Virus record (IMG/VR): IMGVR_UViG_3300021375_000014
Coordinates: 31,950 to 95,949 of that record
DNA from: a virus
DNA: 64,000 bases
Strand: one strand, 5' to 3'
The notes under the pieces are model-generated. The model was given only the letters and a program-made list of their open reading frames with translations, was not told the origin of the DNA and did not search any database. Position 1 is the stretch's first letter, and every line of letters starts with the position of its first letter. The translations under genes were made by a program, and so were the position numbers. Positions 29,301-37,600 of the stretch are shown in pieces.

Positions 29301-30649
29301 TTTGATATAACATTTGCACCAAGAGTAAGAGGATATATATTATAATCCTGTGCGTTTACCATTCTGTCTTGTGCGTAATATGCTCTTGGTGCAATACGTC
29401 TAACACTTTCAAATGTTTCAGCGGCATAGTTTTCACTAAAGTCACTTGTTGTGGTCATTGTTATTGTTAGATCATATGGACGGTCATCACCGCCAATATA
29501 TGGTATAGTAATTGCAACTTCTGATATATCGTTTGCATTAACCGTGAAATTTACATTTTCTGTTTGTCTGTACCAAATACGATAATTTCCATATGCAGCA
29601 TTACCAAATATACCATCGGGAAAATTAATTGCGATACTATTGTCAATATTGGTAGTAACACTTGCTAGATCGCCACTACCGGTTCTTAATGAATTATATA
29701 TAGCAGTTTCTCTACTATCATTATCGACTTTTGTTACAGTGGATGTATAATTTCTATTGCTATCTGTACGTTGAATCCAAACGTCTGTGTTCGATATATC
29801 AATAACATCAATATTTTGTGTTCTATTAGATAATTTCAAATCATATGTATAATCATTAAAGTTCATTTCACCGGCTTTTGCATATACAAAAAATCCAGTT
29901 CGGTCACTGGCTGGTCCTAGATTATCATTACGATTAATAATTGTGAAGTTTTTAGAAGATCTGGGTTCTGCTTCGCCAATAATTTCATCTACTATCTCTA
30001 CTTTAGTAGTTTCGAATTTTCTATTACTGCCAGCAATGGTTGCATTAAAAGGATAATTAAAACGTTTAACCTGTGGATTTTCATTAATTTCATATATATT
30101 ATTTTCGATGTTTAGAATATTTAGAGTTGCTATTGGGTCTTGAATTTTAGAATTTTTAGAAAACGATGAGTCTAATATTGTTATAAAGTTTTCATACCAA
30201 TCAGCGTTATTTGCATCATTCCAATTGACTGTGGTATTTGCTAAAGAATTGCCTTCATTATCTGCTACATCTTGATTTGTGGTGACACTAGTAATTTTCA
30301 TATAACCACGTGCATTGATAGGCCGAGTTTTAATATAACCTAAATTCTTTGCCATTCGAAGAATTGATTCACGGCGTTCTGCAGTATCTAAGAAATTTTC
30401 ACGGGTATTCATATCCAATCTAAAAGATAATGAATGACCTAGATAAGCAACCAAGTCTAAGATTGCAATAAACTCAGAACTAGCAATAAAATCATTGAAT
30501 TTATCAGGGTATGTTTGCTGTACATAAGCAAGTAATGCTTCACGTATTGTATCAAAATCATATGCTTTGAGACTAATATTACTATAGGCAGTATAAACTG
30601 CACTCCAACTTTCACTGGCGAATAAGTTATCAACTCTTTCTTGGCTCAT
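26306..30649 (-). CDS. 6: Baseplate wedge protein gp6 (long form, 1447 aa)
   Basis: The N-terminal 120 residues carry the gp6/gpJ signature: FDTIREALLAYVQQTYPDKFNDF, SEFIAILDLVAYLGHSLSFRLDMNTRENFLDTAERRES and MAKNLGYIKTRPINARGY. gp6 dimers form the inner ring of the contractile baseplate and bind gp25 and gp53. T4 gp6 is 660 residues; this one is more than twice as long, with the extra beta-rich sequence in the middle (about residues 550-1200). The C-terminal part (FKVVKKSGTSYSDSEIKTAVANAVNTFFDIDNWDFGETF and YIHTSLPNHISSVVITPKY) is again typical. It begins one base after gp25 ends and stops 3 bases before the giant wedge gene. Confidence 0.9.
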   Translation of the reverse strand: MSQERVDNLFASESWSAVYTAYSNISLKAYDFDTIREALLAYVQQTYPDKFNDFIASSEFIAILDLVAYLGHSLSFRLDMNTRENFLDTAERRESILRMAKNLGYIKTRPINARGYMKITSVTTNQDVADNEGNSLANTTVNWNDANNADWYENFITILDSSFSKNSKIQDPIATLNILNIENNIYEINENPQVKRFNYPFNATIAGSNRKFETTKVEIVDEIIGEAEPRSSKNFTIINRNDNLGPASDRTGFFVYAKAGEMNFNDYTYDLKLSNRTQNIDVIDISNTDVWIQRTDSNRNYTSTVTKVDNDSRETAIYNSLRTGSGDLASVTTNIDNSIAINFPDGIFGNAAYGNYRIWYRQTENVNFTVNANDISEVAITIPYIGGDDRPYDLTITMTTTSDFSENYAAETFESVRRIAPRAYYAQDRMVNAQDYNIYPLTLGANVISKSKAINTTFSGKSRFFEMDDVTGNHSNLSATGTDGSIFLEDDIISMNLSFNRQNGQIDNFIRNKITEVLKHPSLMNLYYFENMYNPASTILTPSLNFTVRSTNASIIDTVSSNTLGTVFLYPGDHILTQSANEKELSWTKIKNIESSVAGSAVDSYFIENLLPETAGSIEKIVRAYRSRFEADEIKNIKINKIEDLSIQSFIIKYVPKSNTSVWEWKLHDEVNDVALVEGKDVYIEFTYIPGVRENEAEYVARFTGKKIVFDSKKQVKFFYNNNKLVVDNETSLAERDKLFLKYYTTLANDSSSGLDELINIGTAQLSNIVVPGDNTVTFDADFSSTGAVITHDFVNNSEMYTVNSTQHKLISPLGVEYPIAPVAPSSDTVIGETPEYTVSYDKDNLSDLLTLNDYDDNSDVENSDEYVYSTTIVTIDDSGNIPDGFTYTSTYTPLEFENQGFKGNLTNAYFDLAYPNNFAWVDTSELPSGKTIDTAESGDTGVQTEFGRSFDGANYEFTFTDMTASGWSIRNHNLDGTDPDNPDDDVYWKQFAFGEINFPADNINLNNLILTDVNNNQINLTDCEVIQNNGSYKIIFWTVDPGVGSIINIRSIGGTAEISDFLVRVERTLSPKGSDRLQAYADVESYVYDSYLTPAGYVDYTKVKLTSVDIDRNPHGMLQVFTNIDNVDNPELGDTSEVEFSHIVLEQYTDVDGIQYERVSDRIVATNQAQSDRIPETAIIRFYIESNDLDINEGEWQRRSGEGWEELPANQYTLVNSPEKDKIIYAGNQYRIVIGRSYVEDKFMTFRWDHYADIDKRIDPSTSNIIDMYILSTDYVRRVNAWIDGGFSDVVPLPPNNYELTNIMKGINSKASISDHISYIPVKFKYLFGSFAAPENQTVFKVVKKSGTSYSDSEIKTAVANAVNTFFDIDNWDFGETFYFSELASYIHTSLPNHISSVVITPKYQTSEFANLLSITSEPTEIFLSITTSSDVKIISSIVASELLGE

Positions 30650-30650
30650 T

Positions 30651-31010
30651 TTATTCTCTTTCTAAATTTACTGTAAGTTCAACTTGTTCACCAGTTGGAA
30701 TAATAGAAACTGATAATTTTATGTTTAAACTGTGGTCATCGTCTGTTATATTAAGAGTGTTAATCATTACTCTAGGATCTTCATCTATTATAGAATTTAT
30801 ATCAATGTCAATCAAATCTTTAATTTCCGGCGTCAATGGTTCAAAAATTAAATCATGAATGATACTGCCATATGTTGGCATCATAACACGCTCGCCTTTG
30901 CGCGTCATTAAATGATTCATTAAATCTTCAATAATCAAATCTTTGCCATAAAGATTATGATTTATTGCTTTTTTATTTTTTGTACTAAATCCTGCAAAAT
31001 TAACTGCCAT
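30651..31010 (-). CDS. 25: Baseplate wedge protein gp25 (GPW/gp25 family)
   Basis: The protein has the compact gp25 fold: KDLIIEDLMNHLMTRKGERVMMPTYGSIIHDLIFEPLTPE is the conserved core, with the EPR-type loop represented by RKGERVM and the acidic helix DLIDIDINSIIDEDPR. gp25 sits at the sheath-baseplate contact and triggers sheath assembly. I choose the ATG at 31008-31010 because GAGAG lies 7 bases upstream; a TTG at 31022 is also open. Length (119 aa) is close to T4 gp25 (132). A late promoter element lies 33 bases upstream. Confidence 0.9.
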   Translation of the reverse strand: MAVNFAGFSTKNKKAINHNLYGKDLIIEDLMNHLMTRKGERVMMPTYGSIIHDLIFEPLTPEIKDLIDIDINSIIDEDPRVMINTLNITDDDHSLNIKLSVSIIPTGEQVELTVNLERE

Positions 31011-31041
31011 TGGTTCTCTCAATTTTTAATATTTCGTTAAG

Positions 31042-31077
31042 AGTATTTATCATCGTATAAACTACGTATATTTAGAA
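31042..31077. repeat. Direct repeat A of a strand-switch promoter element (copy 1)
   Basis: The sequence agtatttatca-NN-gtataaactacgtatattt followed by an A-run is repeated at 40614-40649 with only a few differences. Each copy lies between a minus-strand virion gene and a plus-strand TTGACA promoter. It includes the minus-strand late box and a TACGTA palindrome about 20 bases upstream of that box. Confidence 0.75.
31043..31052 (-). promoter_or_regulatory. Late-type promoter element before gp25
   Basis: TGATAAATAC on the minus strand is 33 bases before the gp25 start and would transcribe gp25, gp6 and the giant wedge gene. Confidence 0.68.
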
Positions 31078-31084
31078 AAAGTAC

Positions 31085-31113
31085 TTGACAATTAATAATT
31101 TTTACTATACTAT
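31085..31113 (+). promoter_or_regulatory. Early-type promoter before the coiled-coil gene and clpP
   Basis: TTGACA is at 31085-31090. The best -10 is either TACTAT at 31108-31113 (17-base spacer) or TATACT at 31106-31111 (15-base spacer). It drives the genes at 31136 and 31349 and is divergent from the late promoter before gp25. Confidence 0.6.
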
Positions 31114-31135
31114 GAATATAATAGGAGTATTATCG

Positions 31136-31345
31136 ATGACTGATAAAAATAAAATAATACCACTTAATATTTTTAAGAAAAGTAAAGATCGTGATGTATC
31201 ATTAATGCAAACAATAACTACAGAAGAAATGTTTCGATTGGAAATAAATGAACTTCAGAAAAATTTATATGCAGCCTATGATCGAATTACAGAACTAAAT
31301 GAAGAAATACGAAAACTTAAATCTACAAAAACAAACAAGGAATAA
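31136..31345 (+). CDS. Small coiled-coil protein upstream of ClpP (69 aa)
   Basis: I start at ATG 31136 (MTDKNKIIPLNIF) because AGGAG lies 8 bases upstream; the longer open frame would start inside the promoter. Residues 28-65 form a clear heptad-like helix (MFRLEINELQKNLYAAYDRITELNEEIRKLK). The stop is 3 bases before the clpP start, so the two are co-translated. A role as an adaptor or stability factor for ClpP is possible, but this is inference from position alone. Confidence 0.68.
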   Translation: MTDKNKIIPLNIFKKSKDRDVSLMQTITTEEMFRLEINELQKNLYAAYDRITELNEEIRKLKSTKTNKE

Positions 31346-31348
31346 TTA

Positions 31349-31945
31349 ATGCCAAATCTAGTACCAATGGTTGTAGACCAATCTGCGAATGGTGAACGAA
31401 GTTATGATATCTTTTCACGGCTTCTTAAGGAACGTGTACTGTTTTTAACAGGAGAAGTCAATGACTATCAAGCAGATTTACTTTGTGCACAATTTCTATT
31501 TTTAGAAAGCGAAAATCCAGAAAAAGATATTCACTTTTACATCAACTCTCCTGGCGGAGTAGTGACTGCTGGCATGGCGATTTATGATACTATGCAATTT
31601 ATTAAGCCAGATGTTAGTACAACGGTCATGGGACAAGCGTGTTCAATGGGATCACTATTAGCGACTGCTGGTGCACCAGGAAAAAGATATATTCTGCCTA
31701 ATGCAAGACATATGATTCATCAACCCAGTGGCGGGGCAGGTGGTCAAGCAACTGATATGGAAATTCAAGTTAAAGAAATCTTGAAAATGAAACGTTCACT
31801 AACTGAAATTTATGTTAAACATAATAGTTCTGGAAAAACACTTGATGAAATGCTGGCAGCAATGGAACGTGATAATTTTATGGATCCACAAGAGGCACTA
31901 GCGTATGGTTTGGTAGACCAAGTTATAGAACAACGACCCGTTTAG
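31349..31945 (+). CDS. clpP: ClpP-type ATP-dependent protease subunit
   Basis: This is a full-length ClpP-like serine protease (198 aa). The catalytic Ser is Ser99 in [11 protein letters not shown], the His is His124 in [11 protein letters not shown], and the Asp is probably Asp175 in [11 protein letters not shown]. The oxyanion glycine motif [11 protein letters not shown] is present. ClpP forms a two-ring chamber that degrades unfolded proteins fed by ClpX or ClpA; no such ATPase is in this window, so it probably works with host Clp ATPases or in place of host ClpP. It is not fused to head genes, and the separate T4-type head protease (gp21) is present at 53540, so a role outside head maturation is likely. 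Confidence 0.93.
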   Translation: MPNLVPMVVDQSANGERSYDIFSRLLKERVLFLTGEVNDYQADLLCAQFLFLESENPEKDIHFYINSPGGVVTAGMAIYDTMQFIKPDVSTTVMGQACSMGSLLATAGAPGKRYILPNARHMIHQPSGGAGGQATDMEIQVKEILKMKRSLTEIYVKHNSSGKTLDEMLAAMERDNFMDPQEALAYGLVDQVIEQRPV

Positions 31946-32580
31946 CTAAATCCAGGAACGTAACTAAACATTTTTGCAGTCTGAATTCTTAAAGCGGCAA
32001 GTCGGTGATCGACTTTGCCGTTTTTTCTTTTAATATTACTCTGTATTTCATCAGTCACATCAAACCATTTTTCATTATTAATTAATTTAATAATATTATG
32101 ATCGGGTATTTTACTTACTCCTTCATAATAAAAATAATGAAGCAATGCATCGTATTGAGGTTGTCCCAATGGTTGTGTCACGAATTGTTCTAACACATTT
32201 CCAATAGCACGTAATTGTTTTTCTAAAATTATCTGTGCTGACTGTTTTGTTATTTTTTGACTTTCAATGGAAACTCTTTTTGAAGATGATGTGATATACC
32301 CATATCTAAATTCTACATCAGGTATCTGATAATTATAACCTATGATACCATTTTTTATTTCTAATGTAGGAATAACATCATTAATGATGGCGTTCTTACT
32401 TAAATTAGAAAATACTAGTTCATTCACTGCAAATGATGTAACACGTGTATACGATAGTATATATGTAGGATTACCACTGGTATCATATCCAGTTCCCAAA
32501 TATGTTCCATATGGAGTTATAGTATGTAGTGGCAATTGAATATAATTCAATAATGAGCCTTTTCTTTTATCATATATCAT
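31942..32580 (-). CDS. GH24-like (phage lysozyme) protein lacking a clear catalytic half (212 aa)
   Basis: Residues from about 105 onward match the C-terminal lobe of T4-type lysozymes: an [22 protein letters not shown] helix, [16 protein letters not shown] (the QxQxDALxxFxxNxG block) and a [13 protein letters not shown] ending. The N-terminal 100 residues do not show the E-x8-D-x5-T catalytic pattern of GH24; instead they look like a small beta-rich domain. In T4 the lysozyme domain is part of gp5, and here it is a separate gene directly after gp5. It may be an inactive structural relic, or cleave with a different catalytic residue set. Confidence 0.6.
   Translation of the reverse strand: MIYDKRKGSLLNYIQLPLHTITPYGTYLGTGYDTSGNPTYILSYTRVTSFAVNELVFSNLSKNAIINDVIPTLEIKNGIIGYNYQIPDVEFRYGYITSSSKRVSIESQKITKQSAQIILEKQLRAIGNVLEQFVTQPLGQPQYDALLHYFYYEGVSKIPDHNIIKLINNEKWFDVTDEIQSNIKRKNGKVDHRLAALRIQTAKMFSYVPGFS
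31995..32027 (+). terminator. Plus-strand terminator after clpP, inside the convergent gene
   Basis: CGGCAAGTCG and CGACTTTGCCG pair in a GC-rich stem with one bulged T and a GTGAT loop, followed by TTTTTT. It begins 50 bases after the clpP stop and lies within the last codons of the lysozyme-like gene on the other strand. Confidence 0.75.
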
Positions 32581-34608
32581 TTATGCTCTCCAACCGCCTT
32601 CATCTCTCGCCTGCTTTAGCCAGCCCGGCGCAGATGCATATCCATGTGTTGATCCCCACATGCCTTGATCCGATTTGTATGTTGCAACATCCACATGCAC
32701 ACCAACATCGTTCATATAACCTGGGCCGACACCAACTGCATTTGCCCCAGCAGAATAACATGCTTTTGCAAATTTCTTTATTATTGGTATATCAGCATTT
32801 GATCTAGAACTTAATTTACCTGCGCCACTGTATAACCAAACGTCAGCAGCAAAACCATTATCGTGTCTAGTACTTCCTGTACGTCTTGCTCCCGGTCCAG
32901 CAGGATCCTGTCCTCCCGAGAATATAACTACATCAACTCCGGCAGATGCAGCCGCCTGTTCTAAAATACTAAACAAATCATTTCTGATGATTTTATTTCG
33001 TGTTCTTCCAGCAAAGTCACTAACATATGTTACTAGTCCGTTGCCATTACCAACTTGATCTTGAATTGCTTCATCATTTATTTTTTGTTGTTCCGGATCA
33101 TCAGTACTGTCATTTATAGCAACACTATTCGGATCTTCAGCAGTTGCAGGCACAGTGCCTCCATTCACTGTATTACTTTCGTCTGAACGTGAACTAGTAT
33201 TAGCAGGTTCTGCCTTATTTCGTATCATTGGCTCATGTGATACCATAGTAGATAAGATACTATCTTCTATTTTTGTAGATTCTAAATTCTGAATATCATT
33301 GTGTGAAACTGTATTAATTCCCGGTGATATCGCAGCGGTTGGACCATTTAAATGTAATATACCTCCAGTTGTCACATACATATTACTGCCGACTTTAGTA
33401 TGATTGCTGCCAGCACTATCAAAGAATTGTGAACCTTCACTTTTCAAATGTATCTGATCTCCACTATTTACTTGAAAATCATCACCAGATTTAATGTTTA
33501 TTTTTTCAACAGCCTCTATATTAATATTTCGATCTGCACGTAAGTTGAAATCTTTTTCGGTTCTCATACTCATAGAACCCTGTGCATATATCATTACTTC
33601 GCCACCAGACCCAATTTCTATCCAACCCGAACCTGTACTATTAATCATATATATTAAATCATTTGTTCCATCTAATATAACACTCGCACCCGATCCTGTT
33701 TGAAGACGTATTTGATTTGGATGTACGAAACCATTATCATCAACACTGCCATCATCCATTGTAAGAGCTGTTGAGCCTGGAGTTTTTAAACCAAATACTG
33801 TATTTGGTTTAGGTTCTTTATAACTTGCATTGCGTAATGGTGAAGCAGTTGTTTGTCCTCTTACACCATCCGCATATATACCCTGTCTCGCAGTATTAAT
33901 ATTTCTTGGATGATTTTCTGGTACCTGATCTCTTTTCCGTGGATCATTTCTATTATTAGATGCATTGCGTTGATTTCTACCTGTGATTACCTCGTCTGCT
34001 GGATCTTCACCATCTTCAGTAACTTTAATTAATCCGTCCTTGTCATTCAATTTAGGAGTTAATCCACTGTCTGTAATATCAGTAGCAACTTCGATATTTG
34101 TTGGAGTAACGCTAATTGATGATGTGTTAGCACCTTGTAATTTTGATAATTCAGTATTATTTATTTTTGCGCTAGGTTGATCTTTAAATACACCTTCACC
34201 TTGACCAGAACCATCGATCTTAGGAGGACCACTAGCCCCTCCAGATGCAATGTCTGGTATCTCTTGTGCTACTGCAAACCAATAACCTTCGCTCAACTCG
34301 CCATTATCAGCAAAGAACACTAGTATCGTAATATATTCGGATGGTGGCACTGCGTGTAGTCCATAACTTCCCATGGCATTTGAACCACCAAAAGGAGTAG
34401 CATATTGAAAATACAAAGGATTTTCTGGATTCCCGCCCAATTTAGGAACATATGCAGCCAATCTGCCTCTGCCTTCAGGATCTATACCAGGAACAGTAAT
34501 AGCATGGTATATACCACTTTGTATATTTTTTAAGGCAGGATTAAGATTTGATTGTTTATCTTTTCGTAAAGCGCCGGCTAAACTATTTGAATTCTCATCT
34601 TTTAACAT
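32581..34608 (-). CDS. 5: Baseplate hub spike protein gp5-like with C-terminal M15-type peptidase domain (675 aa)
   Basis: The N-terminus carries the gp5/VgrG OB domain (GIYHAITVPGIDPEGRGRLAAYVP, FQYATPFGG), and the middle has repeating short strands (GSGASVILDGTND, GSMSMRTEKDFNLRADRNINIEAVEKINIKSGDDFQVNSGDQIHLK) typical of the spike beta-helix. T4 gp5 has a lysozyme domain inside; here the last 150 residues instead show the D-Ala-D-Ala-peptidase zinc pattern: His582-x6-Asp589 (STRHDNGFAADVW) and His638-x-Asp640 (GVHVDV). The spike would pierce the outer membrane and this domain would cut peptide cross-links. Confidence 0.85.
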   Translation of the reverse strand: MLKDENSNSLAGALRKDKQSNLNPALKNIQSGIYHAITVPGIDPEGRGRLAAYVPKLGGNPENPLYFQYATPFGGSNAMGSYGLHAVPPSEYITILVFFADNGELSEGYWFAVAQEIPDIASGGASGPPKIDGSGQGEGVFKDQPSAKINNTELSKLQGANTSSISVTPTNIEVATDITDSGLTPKLNDKDGLIKVTEDGEDPADEVITGRNQRNASNNRNDPRKRDQVPENHPRNINTARQGIYADGVRGQTTASPLRNASYKEPKPNTVFGLKTPGSTALTMDDGSVDDNGFVHPNQIRLQTGSGASVILDGTNDLIYMINSTGSGWIEIGSGGEVMIYAQGSMSMRTEKDFNLRADRNINIEAVEKINIKSGDDFQVNSGDQIHLKSEGSQFFDSAGSNHTKVGSNMYVTTGGILHLNGPTAAISPGINTVSHNDIQNLESTKIEDSILSTMVSHEPMIRNKAEPANTSSRSDESNTVNGGTVPATAEDPNSVAINDSTDDPEQQKINDEAIQDQVGNGNGLVTYVSDFAGRTRNKIIRNDLFSILEQAAASAGVDVVIFSGGQDPAGPGARRTGSTRHDNGFAADVWLYSGAGKLSSRSNADIPIIKKFAKACYSAGANAVGVGPGYMNDVGVHVDVATYKSDQGMWGSTHGYASAPGWLKQARDEGGWRA

Positions 34609-34611
34609 ATT

Positions 34612-37600
34612 TTATTCCCCTTGCCCTTCTAATAATACGAAATCATTAATAGCTATATCCAGTTTAATTTCTGTAGAATCTTTTGTAGAAACCACGTCTT
34701 GCGAATTCGACTTCATAGTAAGTACAGTTGTTACAAGTGGAAGTTCACTAGCAATCTGATTTCTAATCATATCTAAGTTTGACGTATTCCATTGTGAGTA
34801 TCTTGGATCATCTGATGCAATCACCTCTCCCTCTTGTAACGGTGTAGTATCTATCCCATATCTTTGCGCAAGTTCAGGATTTTCAAAGTTAGTAAGCACA
34901 TTTGATTCAAATGTGCCTATTGCAGGATTACTATCAACTATGGTAACATTTACTCTTTCACCTTTTCTAAAATCATTCCAATTATTTTCTGCCAATTCGT
35001 ATTGTGCTAAATGCTCATCTGTTATTTCAAACTCATTTTCACTTAAATAATCTATTGGCAGCAAAAATCCATCTGATGGTTTAGTTGGAAGAACTGACAT
35101 ATCTTTCATAATATTTACACTGCCAGTATTATCTACTATCACTCTATCTGCAATAGGAGTAGAGTATGCATTATCCAAATTTGAAATATTCTCTAATACT
35201 GTAGTTTCTAATTGTTCTTTTTCTTCTGCTTCTTCTTCATTCCAACTCCATTCACTGTCGCCACCTGACAATCTATCATTGTATATTCTGATAGATTTAT
35301 CTAACTCATCATTAATTTTAAGTAGTTTAGACTCATTGCGAATGGGATCCAATTGTGCGGCTTCATCAATCGCATCATACGCATCACTCAAATTTTCGTA
35401 ATGACGTTTTTCATCAGCAGATAAATCATTATAACTTCCGCCTGCTTCTGCTATCATTTGTGTCTGGGCATCTTCAATTCTTGCTTGTATAATTGCCTCT
35501 CTGGGTGTTTTTAAAGGAGTTGCTGCTATCGTTGCAATAGTTGGTGCATCATATGGCAATGTTTTAACTACATACGGGCTATCGATAGAATTTAATAATT
35601 CTGCTTGATCTTGTGGTAGACTATCAATATACTTTCTAACCTTAATACCATTTCGTGTAGAAGCAGCATCTTTGTATCCACTAACTACATCATCGGGCAA
35701 ATCTAATGCTTCTAATTGTGTTATATTATAATCCAATATTGGACGTGTCGGATCGGTATAACTTTCTGTAGATAATAATGGAAGTGAACCGTCTAACATC
35801 ATGTTTGCATTTTCTAATTCAATCAGGGTAGGAGGAGTATTATTTATAGAAACAGTATCAACTACTGGAGTCATGAAGTCAGATGGTCTAACTGATATCT
35901 CATCTACACTACTTGTATTTAACCTATTATAATTTTCAATCTCACTCATAGCATCAACAACAGCAGATGGATCAACTCCTATAGGATTAGTGACAGTTTC
36001 ACCATCATACACTTGAGTATTTAACAACGCTATCAATTCTGGAGATACTGTTTCTCCGCTATCTTCTAACTCTTGTAGAATTATACTTGCCTCAGCAGGA
36101 GTACCAAAAGTATCTTGCATTAATGATTTTACATTTTCAACAGATTCAGTTGCACTAGTAGAACCATAATTACTAGCCATTTGTGCTTCATTTAATAACG
36201 AAGTTAACCTTGAAGCCTGTGTAGCAGTCGGCATAGAAGATTCAGATATAGTAGTAGCAAGGGTTGATAAACTGCCTGACATTGTATTAAAAGCATTTTC
36301 TGCCACTATTCTAGGATCCAGTGCTCCGCTCCTACCAGATTCAGGACCAGTAGTATTACTTCCAATTCCAGTTATATCATTTTCACCTGTGCCGAACGGA
36401 TCACCAAATACACTAGGATCACTTCCTCTACCGCCACCTATACGATTGACAATGCCTCCAAACTCCCCATTTGGTCCAAAAGTAGATACAGATGTGCCAC
36501 TAGGGCCACCAGATCCGTCGCCTTCTACCGTACCTCTTCGAACTTCAATTGATTTAAAGTTCGAGGGTATAGGCTGTCTAACACAGTGTAATGTTTGGGT
36601 GAATTGTCCTCGACTAAAGGTACTATTAATTTTTTTAACCATATATAAAAATATATCTAAATTATCAATTTTTATATTATCAAATTCATCTACACCATCT
36701 GCTTTGTTAACAATTAACATCAGGTAATTCGTGCCATTCACATTTCCGTTGTGTCCTCTAATATCATCAATAGTATTATTGTTTCCAAACTTCTCTTCTT
36801 TTGTTTGTTCTGTAACATAATATTCAACCCAGAATGGATCACCTTTAATAGTCATATCAAGTTTTTGCATACTTAGATCAGCATTCAGAGATTCATTAAA
36901 TTTACTTCTTGCCAATGATATATTACTCTGATCAGTTGAACTAAATGATGAAACAACCGTACCATTGCGCATGTTAGATAATATGTCACGCTCAAATGTG
37001 ATACCATTCAGTGAAATTGCGTCCATCATTGATTGATATTCGATATTATCTAATTTATTAGAGTCCATGAGAACATCAGCACCAAGTTCTTCTGCTAGTG
37101 ATATTCCATTTATTGGCGCCAATAATTCAGATCGAACATTTTTATTAAACTCTTGTCTTTCTTTATTGGCTTCATCCAATCTATTAACTTCAACACCAAT
37201 TTGCGCTTTTATTATATTTTCAAGTTCTTCTAATTGTTTTTTATTATTACTAATACTTGATACAGTATCTTCAATTTTACCTTCGAGATTATCAAGTGTG
37301 GCTTTTTTAAGTCCTACTAATCTTTGATAGGCGGATGCAATTTGTTCCCTCTGGACAGTTGCAAATAAATCTGGATTTAGTCTTTGTAATTCAGCCATAC
37401 CAAAGTTACTGTCATCAATATTCTGATATCGATCCATAACTTGTGCAGCATCTTGTGTTCCACCAATTTCGCCATTAATCATTAAATTACGTGTACGTTG
37501 AAATACTTCGTTTTGTTGTTTTAACAAATCCGATCTTTTTTGTTCTAAATCAGTACTTTGTTTCGATAACGTATTATCAAGTTTATTAGCTATACCATTG

